Shown one piece after another: positions 18,669-27,261 of a stretch of 63,450 nt of DNA. Within the stretch, counting starts at the first letter, position 1; every line of letters begins with the position of its first letter. Origin of the DNA: Elusimicrobiota bacterium (GTDB taxonomy: Bacteria; Elusimicrobiota; Elusimicrobia; JACQPE01). Below the pieces are notes generated by a model. It was not told the origin of the DNA, made no database searches, and saw only the letters and a list, made by a program, of their open reading frames with translations. The stretch covers positions 1 through 63,450 of the forward strand of contig JACPAN010000022.1 of the NCBI GenBank assembly GCA_016180815.1, read 5' to 3'. A program made the translations under genes and the position numbers.

Positions 18669-18711
18669 TCGCCGGCGTCCGCGAAGAATTGGTGCATAAT
18701 GAGTTGGAGGA

Positions 18712-19599
18712 ATGATGGCAGCGACGATTATTGACGGCAAGGCCTTAGCCGCTTCGATCCGAAAAGGCATCGCCTCTGAAATCGCGGCGCTGGCCTCCGA
18801 GAATCATCGTCCCGGCTTGGCCACGGTTTTAGTGGGGGATGATCCGGCCAGCGCGGTTTATGTTCGTAATAAAATCCAGGCTTGCCGCGAAGTGGGCATG
18901 GCCGCCATCGACCGGCATTTGCCCATATCGACAAGCGAAAAAGAGTTGCTCCATCACATGAAGGAACTTACCGATGATCCCAAGGTCAACGGCATCTTGG
19001 TTCAATTGCCCTTGCCCGATCAGATTTCACCCATGGCCGTATTCGAGGCCATGCCCGAGGCCAAAGATGTTGATGGTTTCGGCATTGCCAACTGGGGGCG
19101 TTTGTTTTTGGCGCGCACGCCCAAGGAGCTTGAGCATTGTTTTGTTCCCTGCACGCCCCTGGGAGTTTTGCGCATGATTGAATCCGCCGGTGTGAATCCT
19201 GAGGGAAAAATGGCCTGCGTTTTGGGCCGCTCCAATATCGTGGGCAAACCCATGGCTCATCTTTTGACTCTTTATAATGCGACGGCCACCGTCGTCCATT
19301 CCAAAACCAAAAATTTGCCTCAAGTCGTGAAGCAGGCCGATATTGTCGTGGCGGCGATCGGCAAAGCTCTATTTGTCACGGCCGACATGGTTCGGCCCGG
19401 AGCATGTGTGGTGGACGTGGGCATCAATCGCAATGAAAACGGTAAATTAGTCGGGGATTGCGATTTCGAGGCGCTGCGCGATAAAGCCGGTTATTTAAGC
19501 CCGGTGCCCGGCGGCGTGGGCCCCATGACCATTGCCATGCTTTTAAGCAATACGCTGAAAGCCTGGAAACGGACCATTAAAAGCGCATCGCCAAGCTGA
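18712..19599 (+). CDS. folD: Bifunctional methylenetetrahydrofolate dehydrogenase/cyclohydrolase
   Basis: 295 residues, standard FolD length. Visible motifs are VGDDPASAVYVRNKIQACRE (catalytic lysine in the YxxxK context), GILVQLPLPDQI, KDVDGF, PCTPLGVLRMIE, the NADP-binding VLGRSNIVGKPMAHLL and SPVPGGVGPMTIAMLL. It interconverts methylene-, methenyl- and formyl-tetrahydrofolate in one-carbon metabolism. The start is ATGATG with GGAGG at 18706-18710; spacing favours the second ATG at 18715, removing one residue. It follows panE by 43 bases in the same direction, so both may be one cofactor-related transcript. Confidence 0.97.
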   Translation: MMAATIIDGKALAASIRKGIASEIAALASENHRPGLATVLVGDDPASAVYVRNKIQACREVGMAAIDRHLPISTSEKELLHHMKELTDDPKVNGILVQLPLPDQISPMAVFEAMPEAKDVDGFGIANWGRLFLARTPKELEHCFVPCTPLGVLRMIESAGVNPEGKMACVLGRSNIVGKPMAHLLTLYNATATVVHSKTKNLPQVVKQADIVVAAIGKALFVTADMVRPGACVVDVGINRNENGKLVGDCDFEALRDKAGYLSPVPGGVGPMTIAMLLSNTLKAWKRTIKSASPS

Positions 19600-19766
19600 C
19601 CCGGTGCGCATCCCCCTGAGCTAATGATTTTCAAAGCAACAGCCTTAAGTATGCTTGCCACGGTAATTCTTATCACTCCGGGAACCTTCTTTTTCGTTCC
19701 TAGCTGTGATTCGTTGTAAAACGTAGTATTCAGTCATTTTTGTTCAAAATAGAATAAACTGAACTT

Positions 19767-20318
19767 ATGCAAATTAAAAAATTTACTACTAAGCAATATA
19801 TTGGCCTTGCAGTGTTCTTGCTGGGCATTTTTAGTCTAATGATGGTGGTATCAAAATTATTTGCTAATAAGGGGAGAGTGCCAATGGCTCAAGTTAAAGA
19901 AAAAACGATTGCGCCGAGTAAATTAACGCCACTGCTGATGGTTGAAGATGTGTCTAAGGCCGTAGAATTCTACGAGGGTATTCTCGGGTTTAAGAAAACC
20001 ATGACCGTTCCGGACGCCCCGCCTTTTATTTTTGGCGCCGTGCAGGCGGGGAACGTGGAAATAATGTTTCAACAAAGGGAAGCTCTGGTGAAAGACTTGC
20101 CTATGATGAAGGACAGGGGCATCAAGGACAGCACCTTTTTGTATATGGACATTGAGGGCATAGAGGATTTTTATCGTCGCGTTAAAATTCGCACTGAAAT
20201 TGTCAAAGACTTGCACAAGACTTTCTACGGTATGCGCGAATTTTATATCACTGACCAAGATGGGCACATTTTGGGTTTTGCCGAAAAGACAAGCGACAGT
20301 CAGGAAGAAGGTACTTAA
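19767..20318 (+). CDS. VOC (glyoxalase-fold) family protein, membrane-tethered or dual-start
   Basis: 183 residues. Residues ~10-32 are hydrophobic (YIGLAVFLLGIFSLMMVVS), giving a membrane anchor. Residues ~48-175 are one VOC domain: TPLLMVEDVSKAVEFYEGIL, then an FGAVQAGNVEIMF strand and REFYITDQDGHILGFAE at the end. The domain binds metals and small molecules in dioxygenases, glyoxalases and resistance proteins; no specific substrate can be inferred. An internal ATG at 19884 has GGGGAGAG upstream and would give a soluble 144-residue form. The gene is AT-richer than its neighbours and stands alone before a hairpin-rich gap. Confidence 0.85.
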   Translation: MQIKKFTTKQYIGLAVFLLGIFSLMMVVSKLFANKGRVPMAQVKEKTIAPSKLTPLLMVEDVSKAVEFYEGILGFKKTMTVPDAPPFIFGAVQAGNVEIMFQQREALVKDLPMMKDRGIKDSTFLYMDIEGIEDFYRRVKIRTEIVKDLHKTFYGMREFYITDQDGHILGFAEKTSDSQEEGT

Positions 20319-20545
20319 AGAGTTAACTCCGTCAAAGAATAAAGAATCCAAACAGTTAGAACTTTGCCACGATAGGAAATCCTTCTCTCAGCCCCGTAGC
20401 TGCGGAGGTTGCTTGACGGTCGCTTCGCGGTCCTGGCCATCCACCGGATGGCCCCGTTGCTCGACCTTTTCACTCACCGAGTGCGGCAAACTTCCGTTCG
20501 ATTCCCAATGGTCTACCGGCAGATAATTTCAAGACCGGCAGGAGA
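20319..20545. other. Hairpin-rich gap between convergent genes
   Basis: 227 bases without a supportable gene, between the VOC gene and the desaturase. It contains the perfect hairpin GGCCATCC-ACC-GGATGGCC at 20435-20453. It also has a short direct repeat (GTTGCTTGAC near 20409, GTTGCTCGAC near 20456) and a second direct repeat ACCGGCAG near 20516 and 20533. There is no T-tract after the stem, so it is not a classical intrinsic terminator. A T-loop-like GTTCGATTCC near 20495 has no matching stem, so no tRNA is called. Confidence 0.45.
20435..20453. repeat. Perfect 8-bp inverted repeat
   Basis: GGCCATCC, a 3-base loop ACC, then GGATGGCC. It is GC-rich and symmetrical and lies between convergent genes. 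It could limit read-through from either side or be a small dispersed repeat. Confidence 0.55.
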
Positions 20546-21706
20546 TTAAATCGCCGTCGGCAAAGGCAGGCGGCGGATTTCTTTGACCAGCCTTTTATGC
20601 TCCTGCCAGGCTTTCTTTAGGGAAATCCGGGCTTCTTGGACGCCTTGATCCCATCGGGCTTGAAGCTGGCGGCCCTCCCTCAGCGCATTGGCGCGCGCTT
20701 CTCTGAATTGCTCGCCATAGCGATTTTTGCTTTGAATCATTTGGGTTTTAGCGGCTTCAAATCGTTCACGAATGGCGTTCATGTTTGCCGTCAGCCGCCG
20801 GCGCCAATCATCGGGCAATTGTTCGATTTTGGACCGGGCTTTTAAATAACCCATGTCCATTTTGGCTTGGAGGATGGCCCATTCCGGGGTGCGATTCAGG
20901 CGCCAAGTGAGGCCGACATGGCTGATGGTCCAAACCCACCATTTGCAAGGGTCCCAATGATACCAGGCATGCCCATTGCGGTAATCTCCTTGAAAGGCAT
21001 GGTGAAAATTATGATAACCCTCGCCGAAGGTAAAAGGAGCGAGCCACCAATTATCCCGCGAGGTGTCTTTATTTGAATAAGGCTGAGCGCCGATGAAATG
21101 AGCGGCTGAATTGATCAAAAACGTGCCGTGATGCACCAGCACCACGCGCAGCAGCCCGCCCCAGAGAAATCCGCCGAAGGGCCGGCCAACGGCCCAGCCG
21201 ATTAATGTCGGCAAAACAAAGCTGACCGTGATGGCAATGGGCAGGTAATAGCGGTTCTGCCAGATAACCAGGCGGTCTTCTTTTAAGTCCGGGATACTGT
21301 CAAAATTTCTGTCCGGGCGGGTTTTATAGAAAATCCAGCCCATATGCGCCCAAAAAATTCCTTTCATGATGTTATAGGGATCGTCTTCGGTGTCCACGTA
21401 GCGGTGGTGGTAGCGATGGTCCGAGGCCCAATATAAAACGGAATTTTGCAGGGCTGCGGCGCCGAAAAGATGATAAAGAAATTGAATGCCCGGGCGGCAT
21501 TCATAGGTGCGATGCGCGAAATACCGGTGGTACCCGGCGGTAATGGCCACGCCCGTGCTCATGGCCATGAATACGAAAAGGACTAAATCGACCCAATGAA
21601 AACCTTGATGATAAATATAGAGTACGGCGCCGATGATGGCAGCGATCGGCGAGAGCGTTAAAAAGGCGATATTAACCCAGTTGAATTCTCTTTGTCCAGG
21701 ATTCAT
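20546..21706 (-). CDS. Acyl-CoA/acyl-lipid delta-9-type fatty acid desaturase
   Basis: 386 residues, an integral membrane di-iron enzyme. The three histidine boxes are visible: HRYFAH, HRYHHRY and HNFHH (EGYHNFHHAF), in the order of the stearoyl-CoA desaturase class. Four membrane segments surround them, including AFLTLSPIAAIIGAVLYIY and LPIAITVSFVLPTLIGWAV. It introduces a double bond into fatty acyl chains to tune membrane fluidity. The last ~85 residues (from about 300) are a charged, helical, coiled-coil-like extension that bacterial homologues usually lack. No electron donor gene is adjacent. Confidence 0.93.
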   Translation of the reverse strand: MNPGQREFNWVNIAFLTLSPIAAIIGAVLYIYHQGFHWVDLVLFVFMAMSTGVAITAGYHRYFAHRTYECRPGIQFLYHLFGAAALQNSVLYWASDHRYHHRYVDTEDDPYNIMKGIFWAHMGWIFYKTRPDRNFDSIPDLKEDRLVIWQNRYYLPIAITVSFVLPTLIGWAVGRPFGGFLWGGLLRVVLVHHGTFLINSAAHFIGAQPYSNKDTSRDNWWLAPFTFGEGYHNFHHAFQGDYRNGHAWYHWDPCKWWVWTISHVGLTWRLNRTPEWAILQAKMDMGYLKARSKIEQLPDDWRRRLTANMNAIRERFEAAKTQMIQSKNRYGEQFREARANALREGRQLQARWDQGVQEARISLKKAWQEHKRLVKEIRRLPLPTAI

Positions 21707-21769
21707 GCGTGCCTCCTATTAGTTAATTGGTCCACGAATTAACCTTCCCCACGGCACAAAACCATTCTA

Positions 21770-22846
21770 TCAGGCTTTGAAGCCCTTATCTATCGCGATT
21801 TCCGATTTTGCAACCGACGTCTCAAGGCGGGCAACGGCCCAATGAGCCAGGGCGGATAATTCCGCGTCCGTTCCTTGCATCCAGGGACACAAGTCCCGGA
21901 TAAAATCAGCATTTCCGGTATTGGCCGCGGCAATGATGGCGTTTCTTAAAAATGGCCGCCATTTGGCCCGAAGAACGGGAAGCCCGGCGAAGTGCCGGCG
22001 ATAATCCGTTTGAGTCCAGTTGAGGATGGTTTTTAAATCCAGAAATTCGGGAATTTTTGGTTCCCATCCATCGGCACGGTTCTTTTCTTGAGGTTGCTTC
22101 CGATTAAAGGGACAAACTTGCTGGCAAATATCGCACCCGAAAATCCATGATCCGGTTTTTTGGGCCAGATCAGGTTCCAATGGGATGGTTTTTTTCTCAA
22201 TGGTGAGGTAAGCGATGCATCGGGAGGCGTCGAGCGTGTGCGGCGTCAGGCATTGGGTCGGGCAAGCCTCCAGGCAGCGCGTGCATGTTCCGCAATGATC
22301 CAGAGGGTCCCAGGGGTCGGGGTCAAGCCGGGCATTAACGGCCATGCCCCCTAAAAAAAAGTAAGACCCGTGTTTTTTGTTGATTAACATGGTGTTTTTG
22401 CCGATCCAGCCCAACCCGGCCAAACGCGCATACGAGCGTTCAAGAATCGGGCTGGCGTCCACGAAAACTTTCCCATCCACTTGCGGCGCCTGCTCGCGAA
22501 TCTCTTCAAGGGCTTTTTTCATGCGTCCGATCATGACATCATGGTAGTCTTTATAGAGAGCATAACTGGCGATGCGTCCTTGGTTTTTTTGCTGCGCGGA
22601 CTGGATTGACCCGGCCGGTCCTTTGTAGAACAGAGCAGCCAGGACCACGCTTTGAGCCTCCGGGTACCAGTTTCTGATGGACTCTCGTTTTGGATTTTCA
22701 AGGTAATTCATTTCTCCGTGATGTTTACCCACAATCCATAGTTTCCAGAAATCTACATCTTGCGGCTGTAAGTCAATGGGCGCAACCCCAACAGCGCCGA
22801 AACCGTTTTTGAGAACAACTTCCTTTATAAGGGCCGTTAAGTTGAT
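21770..22846 (-). CDS. queG: Epoxyqueuosine reductase
   Basis: 358 residues if begun at ATC 22846; it performs the final step of queuosine synthesis in tRNA. Visible are FVDASPILERSYARLAGLGW, the ferredoxin-type clusters CGTCTRCLEACPTQCL and CDICQQVCPFNRK, and the HEAT-like C-terminal RAKWRPFLRNAIIAAANTG. The conserved N-terminal region (ALIKEVVLKNGFGAVGV) has no ATG, GTG or TTG in frame near it. The nearest upstream ATG is ~70 codons back, inside ybeY, and the next downstream candidate GTG would delete ~40 conserved residues. A rare ATA (22855) or ATC start, coupled to the ybeY stop codon at 22848-22850, or a sequence error, must be assumed. Confidence 0.88.
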   Translation of the reverse strand: MNLTALIKEVVLKNGFGAVGVAPIDLQPQDVDFWKLWIVGKHHGEMNYLENPKRESIRNWYPEAQSVVLAALFYKGPAGSIQSAQQKNQGRIASYALYKDYHDVMIGRMKKALEEIREQAPQVDGKVFVDASPILERSYARLAGLGWIGKNTMLINKKHGSYFFLGGMAVNARLDPDPWDPLDHCGTCTRCLEACPTQCLTPHTLDASRCIAYLTIEKKTIPLEPDLAQKTGSWIFGCDICQQVCPFNRKQPQEKNRADGWEPKIPEFLDLKTILNWTQTDYRRHFAGLPVLRAKWRPFLRNAIIAAANTGNADFIRDLCPWMQGTDAELSALAHWAVARLETSVAKSEIAIDKGFKA

Positions 22847-22847
22847 T

Positions 22848-24188
22848 TTATTTATCCCCGAGGATGTTATTGAGAATTTTTTCGCCCAGCTTGAGCATGG
22901 CCGAGCGTTTAACTTGAGAATTGTCTTCGTGGCCCAAGATATGAAGGAGGCCGTGTATATATAGGAAGAGGATTTCTTTCTCCAGGGCCCATGGCGTTTG
23001 GCGTTTGGCTTGTTCCACATTAATAAGGATTTCAATGAGCGGGGGCTCGTCATAGGAAAAACTGATGACATCAGCGTCTTTGGCCCGGCCCCAAAAAAGC
23101 TTCTTGACCCGGCGGGCCTCGCGGTCCCCGCAGAAAACGACCAAGATTTCCTTGTTAATTGCCGTCCGCGAAGCTTTGCCCGGATGAAGCGTAAGGGTGA
23201 GGCGCGCGGCTGATTGGAAAGCCGATTGTTCTGGGATTTGAAACTTAAGGCGGCGGCTGCGGAAGGCGCGGATCATGTCTTTGACCAGGGGGTGACGGAC
23301 GACATCCGTTTCATTAAGCCGGATAAAGGTGATGCCGGGAATTCCGCCTAAAACCTGTTCCGAGGCCTCCAGGCCGGAGAGCCGCTTGTTTTCAAGATCA
23401 ATTTGAGTGACGTCTCCGGTGATCACGATTTTTGAACCCTGGCCCATGCGCGTTAAAAACATTTTCAGCTGATTCATGGTCGTGTTTTGCGCCTCATCCA
23501 GGATGATAAAGGCGTCTTCCAGAGTCCGGCCGCGCATATAAGCCAACGGGACGATTTCAATGGTTTCCGTGACCTGAAGCGCCTTGAATTTTTCCGGGCC
23601 AAGCATCACGTAGAACGCATCGTACAGGGGTTTTAAGTAGGGGTAAAGCTTCTCATAAAGGTCGCCGGGCAGGAAACCCAGTTTTTCACCGGCTTCAACC
23701 ACCGGGCGCGTCAGCACAATGCGGGAAACGCGTTTGCTCCTCAAGCATTTCAACGCATAGGCCACCGCTAAAAAGGTTTTGCCCGTGCCTGCGGGCCCCG
23801 AGGAAATCACGATATCGTGATTTCCAATGGCTTCAATGTAAACGCGCTGATTTTTTGTTTTGGGAATAAGGGGTTTGCCGGAGTTGGTGATGATAATGGC
23901 TTCCGGGTGTTCGGCGACGGGCGTTTCAAATTCTTCGGCGGCATGATTTTCCCGGTTGTTGACGGGAAGGGCAGCCGTGCCTTCGCGATCATGGAGAAAC
24001 TCGACGGCTTTTTCGATTTTTTTCTTGGGTCCGCGCAAGACCAGGGAAATATCTCCGGAGGAGCGGTCCCGTTTGACATAGGCATGGACTTTGAAGCGCT
24101 GCTCCAGGATTTGCAAATTCGTGTCGTCATGGCCGAACAGAGCCATGGCGTGATTCGGATTTTCAATATGGATTTTTTTAACCGGCAA
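22848..24188 (-). CDS. PhoH-like ATPase fused to YbeY endoribonuclease
   Basis: 446 residues in one frame. Residues 1-300 are PhoH (YbeZ): an N-terminal KH-like region, P-loop GPAGTGKT at 131-138, Walker B AFIILDEAQN and the TRMGQGSKIVITGDVTQIDL segment. Residues ~310-446 are YbeY, the rRNA-maturation and quality-control RNase: ISFSYDEPPLIEILINVEQA and IHGLLHILGHED. PhoH and YbeY are usually separate neighbouring genes, so the fusion supports their joint function. The YbeY zinc motif is normally HGxLHLxGYDH; here His412 and His416 are kept, but the third position is Asp422, with His420 and Glu421 beside it. It overlaps aspS by 11 bases. Confidence 0.93.
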   Translation of the reverse strand: MPVKKIHIENPNHAMALFGHDDTNLQILEQRFKVHAYVKRDRSSGDISLVLRGPKKKIEKAVEFLHDREGTAALPVNNRENHAAEEFETPVAEHPEAIIITNSGKPLIPKTKNQRVYIEAIGNHDIVISSGPAGTGKTFLAVAYALKCLRSKRVSRIVLTRPVVEAGEKLGFLPGDLYEKLYPYLKPLYDAFYVMLGPEKFKALQVTETIEIVPLAYMRGRTLEDAFIILDEAQNTTMNQLKMFLTRMGQGSKIVITGDVTQIDLENKRLSGLEASEQVLGGIPGITFIRLNETDVVRHPLVKDMIRAFRSRRLKFQIPEQSAFQSAARLTLTLHPGKASRTAINKEILVVFCGDREARRVKKLFWGRAKDADVISFSYDEPPLIEILINVEQAKRQTPWALEKEILFLYIHGLLHILGHEDNSQVKRSAMLKLGEKILNNILGDK

Positions 24189-25929
24189 GTTTTATCCCCA
24201 ATTCTTTTAATTGTTTCGCGTCCACGGATGAGGGCGCCCCGGAGAACGGGCAGGTGCCCCGCTGCGTTTTGGGGAACGCGATGACCTCGCGGATGGATTC
24301 TTCGCCGAGCATCAGCGCCACCAATCGATCAACGCCCAAGGCAATGCCGCCATGGGGCGGCGCCCCATGCTCCAAAGCATCCAGCATCCAGCCGAAGCGC
24401 TCCTGAGCCTCCGCCGCTTCATAACCCATCAGCGAGAAAAGTTTTTCCTGAAGGCTGCGGGTGTGATTGCGGATGCTGCCTGAACCCAGCTCAACGCCGT
24501 TCATGACCAAATCATACTGCTTCGAGCGAACTTTGTGGGGGGCTTCCTTCAATAGAGGGACGTCTTCGTCCATGGGCGCCGTGAAGGGATTGTGCGTGGC
24601 TTGCCAGCGTTTGTTCTCAGGCAGGTATTCCAAAAGCGGGAAACCCTGGACCCAGCAAAAGGCGAATGTTGTGTCGGGCTTGTGATTCAACAATCCGGCC
24701 AGTCGTTTTTGAAGTTCTTTCAACACCCGGTCCGCCATATTGGGCTCTTCCGCACAGATGAGCAGAAGATCATTGGGCCGGGTGATGGACAACAAGCGCT
24801 CTTTTTCTTGAGCGGAAAGGAATTTTTCAACCGGGGATTCGATGGCGCCTTGAGCGATTTTCATCCAAATCAGGCCTTGGGCTCCCAGCGCTTTGGCCAA
24901 TTCCACGCTTCGATCCAACTCGCTGCGGGACACCGTTGAAGCGGCTTGGGGAATGGTCAAACCCGCGATCACTTTGCCGTTGTTGAGGGCCGAGCTGAAA
25001 ACTTTAAATTGAGTGCCCTGAAAAAATTCGTTCAAGCGACGGCGCTCGTAAGCCCTGAAGCGCAGGTCCGGTTTATCCGTCTGGTAGCGGCTCATCACTT
25101 CTTCGAAGCCCAGGCGTTCGAAGGGAAGCTTTAGTTTGACGCCGAACGCTTTGTCCAGGCTTTCCGCCACCAGGCCTTCCACCAAATCCATGACATCAGG
25201 CGTATCCACGAAACTCATCTCAAGGTCGATTTGCGTAAATTCCGGCTGACGGTCCGCGCGCAAATCCTCGTCCCGGAAACAGCGGGCGATTTGATAATAG
25301 CGATCCATGCCCGAGACCATGAGCATTTGCTTGAAAATCTGGGGGGACTGGGGCAAGGCGTAGAAATTTCCCGGCATCATGCGGCAGGGAACCAGAAAAT
25401 CGCGGGCGCCTTCCGGCGTTGATTTGGTCAAAATCGGGGTTTCGATTTCCCAGAATTTTTCCCGGTTTAAAACCGAGCGCACGGCTTGGCAAAATTCATG
25501 CCGGGCTTCCATCGCCCGGGTCATTTTTGGGCGGCGGAGATCAAGGTAGCGGTATTTCAGCCTTGTCTCTTCCCCGGCCTCGATGGTTTTGGAGGAAATA
25601 GGAAAAGGCGGGGGCTTTGACGTGTTTAATATTTTAAAGCGATCGACCACCAATTCGACCGAACCCGTGGGCAGATCGGGATTTTCCGTGCCCGAAGGAC
25701 GGCCTTGCAGCGTTCCTTCGGCCTGGAGCACGAATTCAAGGCCCACTGATTTAGCTTCCTGGCCAAGGCGCTCATCCCGGAACACTAATTGCAGAAGTCC
25801 GGAGCGGTCCCGTAAATCGATGAAGAGCACGCCGCCGTGGTCGCGGATGGTATGAGCCCAACCCGCCACAATCAGGCGCTGCCCGATCATTTTTGGCCCA
25901 ATCTGGCCTAGGGTGTGGGTTCTGAGCAT
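24178..25929 (-). CDS. aspS: Aspartyl-tRNA synthetase
   Basis: 583 residues, class II, bacterial type. The N-terminal OB-fold anticodon domain has VAGWAHTIRDHGGVLFIDLRDRSG (given here as separate pieces VAGWAHTIRDHGG and VLFIDLRDRSG). Motif 2 is YYQIARCFRDEDLRADRQPE and motif 3 is GIALGVDRLVALM. The bacterial GAD insertion domain lies at about 290-400. It charges tRNA-Asp, and possibly tRNA-Asn, because no asnS or gatCAB is in view to decide. It shares one base with the hisS stop codon (TGATG at 25927-25931), so the two are tightly coupled. Confidence 0.97.
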   Translation of the reverse strand: MLRTHTLGQIGPKMIGQRLIVAGWAHTIRDHGGVLFIDLRDRSGLLQLVFRDERLGQEAKSVGLEFVLQAEGTLQGRPSGTENPDLPTGSVELVVDRFKILNTSKPPPFPISSKTIEAGEETRLKYRYLDLRRPKMTRAMEARHEFCQAVRSVLNREKFWEIETPILTKSTPEGARDFLVPCRMMPGNFYALPQSPQIFKQMLMVSGMDRYYQIARCFRDEDLRADRQPEFTQIDLEMSFVDTPDVMDLVEGLVAESLDKAFGVKLKLPFERLGFEEVMSRYQTDKPDLRFRAYERRRLNEFFQGTQFKVFSSALNNGKVIAGLTIPQAASTVSRSELDRSVELAKALGAQGLIWMKIAQGAIESPVEKFLSAQEKERLLSITRPNDLLLICAEEPNMADRVLKELQKRLAGLLNHKPDTTFAFCWVQGFPLLEYLPENKRWQATHNPFTAPMDEDVPLLKEAPHKVRSKQYDLVMNGVELGSGSIRNHTRSLQEKLFSLMGYEAAEAQERFGWMLDALEHGAPPHGGIALGVDRLVALMLGEESIREVIAFPKTQRGTCPFSGAPSSVDAKQLKELGIKLAG

Positions 25930-27194
25930 CAGGAATTAAGCCGATTTTTTAAATGCGCGCTTAATTGGGCGCGGATCACGGTTTCTTGTTGCCCGCTGCC
26001 CAGCTCTTTAATGACCACGCGTTGATTTTGACACTCTTCGTCCCCGACGATCAAGGCGAGTTCGGCGCCGGAACGTCCGGCTTGGCGCATTTGGCTTTTC
26101 ATGCTGTCTGTGTACCCGGGGGTGAACACGGCAATGCCTTGCTTGCGTAAATCGTGGATAATGCCGAATGCGTAATCGAGGGTCGCGGAGCTGGGTTTAA
26201 CCATCACCGCAAAAACTGCTTGACGGCCGCGGGCTGAATCAACGGCTTGGCCCGCTGTTTTGGCTTCGATAACGCGGTCCACGCCCAAAGCGAACCCGGA
26301 AGCCGGGGTCGGGGTTCCGCCTAGCAACTCGACCAACCCGTCATAGCGGCCGCCTCCGGCCACGGCGTTTTGCGCTCCCAATTGCGCGGCCGAGATTTCA
26401 AAAACCGTGCGCGTGTAATAATCCAAGCCCCGGACAATGGAGCGGTCTTTTTTAAAGGAGACATCGTTTGAGCGCAGCAAGGATTCCACGGTTGATTCAT
26501 GCGCCGCGCATTGCGCGCAAAGGGCGAAGGCTGGGGCCGCGGCTTGGGCTTTGGGGCCGCAGGTTTTACAGTCCAGGCATCTTAAAGGATTTTTGTCCAA
26601 GCGTTTTTGACAATCCTCGCAGAGTTCCCCGGCTATTTTGTCCAAGGCTTCTTTGAGCGCCCGGCGATAAGGCCCCCGGCAATTCGGGCAACCGATGGAA
26701 TTGATGGCCAGGGCGGGGTTCTTTAACCCATATTCATTAAGGATGGCCAGGGCCAAGGTAATCAGCTCGGCATCCGCGGCCGGGGAAGGATCGGCGAAGA
26801 TTTCAAATCCGATTTGCTCGAATTCCCGGTAACGGCCGGCTTGAGGGCGCTCGGCGCGGAACATATTGGCGATGTAAAAAAGCCGGCGGCTGTTTTCTTT
26901 CTGGCTTAGATTATTTTCCAGGTAGGCCCGCACCGCGCAGGCCGTACCTTCGGGCCGCAGGGCCAATTGCCGTCCACCCCGGTCCGTGAACACGTACATT
27001 TCTTTTTCTACGATATCCGTGTTTTCTCCGACGCCCCGGGAAAAAAGACCGGCTTCCTCGAACGTCGGCGTGCGGATTTCCTCAAAGCCCCAGAGCCGGG
27101 CCATTGTTCTGGCCGTGGATTCGAGCTTAACGAACTCGTCCACCGACGGAGGCAGAATATCCCTGGTGCCGCGAACGGCCTGAAACTTAGTCAC
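25929..27194 (-). CDS. hisS: Histidyl-tRNA synthetase
   Basis: 421 residues, class II. It begins FQAVRGTRDILPP, has motif 2 around FYIANMFRAERPQAGRYREF, the histidine-specific LDYYTRTVFEI region, motif 3 SGFALGVDRVIEA and a C-terminal anticodon domain. A Cys-rich stretch at about 195-230 (LCEDCQKRL, LRCLDCKTCG, LCAQCAAH) forms a zinc-ribbon-like insertion seen in some bacterial HisRS. It heads the minus-strand run hisS-aspS-phoH::ybeY-queG, which links tRNA charging, tRNA modification and ribosome quality control. A 43-base dispersed repeat lies just upstream. Confidence 0.97.
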   Translation of the reverse strand: MTKFQAVRGTRDILPPSVDEFVKLESTARTMARLWGFEEIRTPTFEEAGLFSRGVGENTDIVEKEMYVFTDRGGRQLALRPEGTACAVRAYLENNLSQKENSRRLFYIANMFRAERPQAGRYREFEQIGFEIFADPSPAADAELITLALAILNEYGLKNPALAINSIGCPNCRGPYRRALKEALDKIAGELCEDCQKRLDKNPLRCLDCKTCGPKAQAAAPAFALCAQCAAHESTVESLLRSNDVSFKKDRSIVRGLDYYTRTVFEISAAQLGAQNAVAGGGRYDGLVELLGGTPTPASGFALGVDRVIEAKTAGQAVDSARGRQAVFAVMVKPSSATLDYAFGIIHDLRKQGIAVFTPGYTDSMKSQMRQAGRSGAELALIVGDEECQNQRVVIKELGSGQQETVIRAQLSAHLKNRLNS

Positions 27195-27211
27195 TAGGCG
27201 ATTATATGGTT

Positions 27212-27254
27212 TCCTCTTGCGCAGAGCTACGAGGACGCTGGCCCACCTGAGGCG
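27212..27254 (+). repeat. Dispersed 43-bp repeat, copy 1
   Basis: Aligned without gaps, 39 of 43 bases match copy 2 at 39934-39976, including the exact core GAGGACGCTGGCCC. It lies in the gap between the crp stop codon and the hisS start. Confidence 0.8.
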
Positions 27255-27261
27255 CTGCCGG

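Noticed and set aside
20340-20520. Possible tRNA or structured RNA gene (GTTCGATTCC looks like a T-loop)
   Set aside because: No T-stem, acceptor or anticodon stem can be formed around it.
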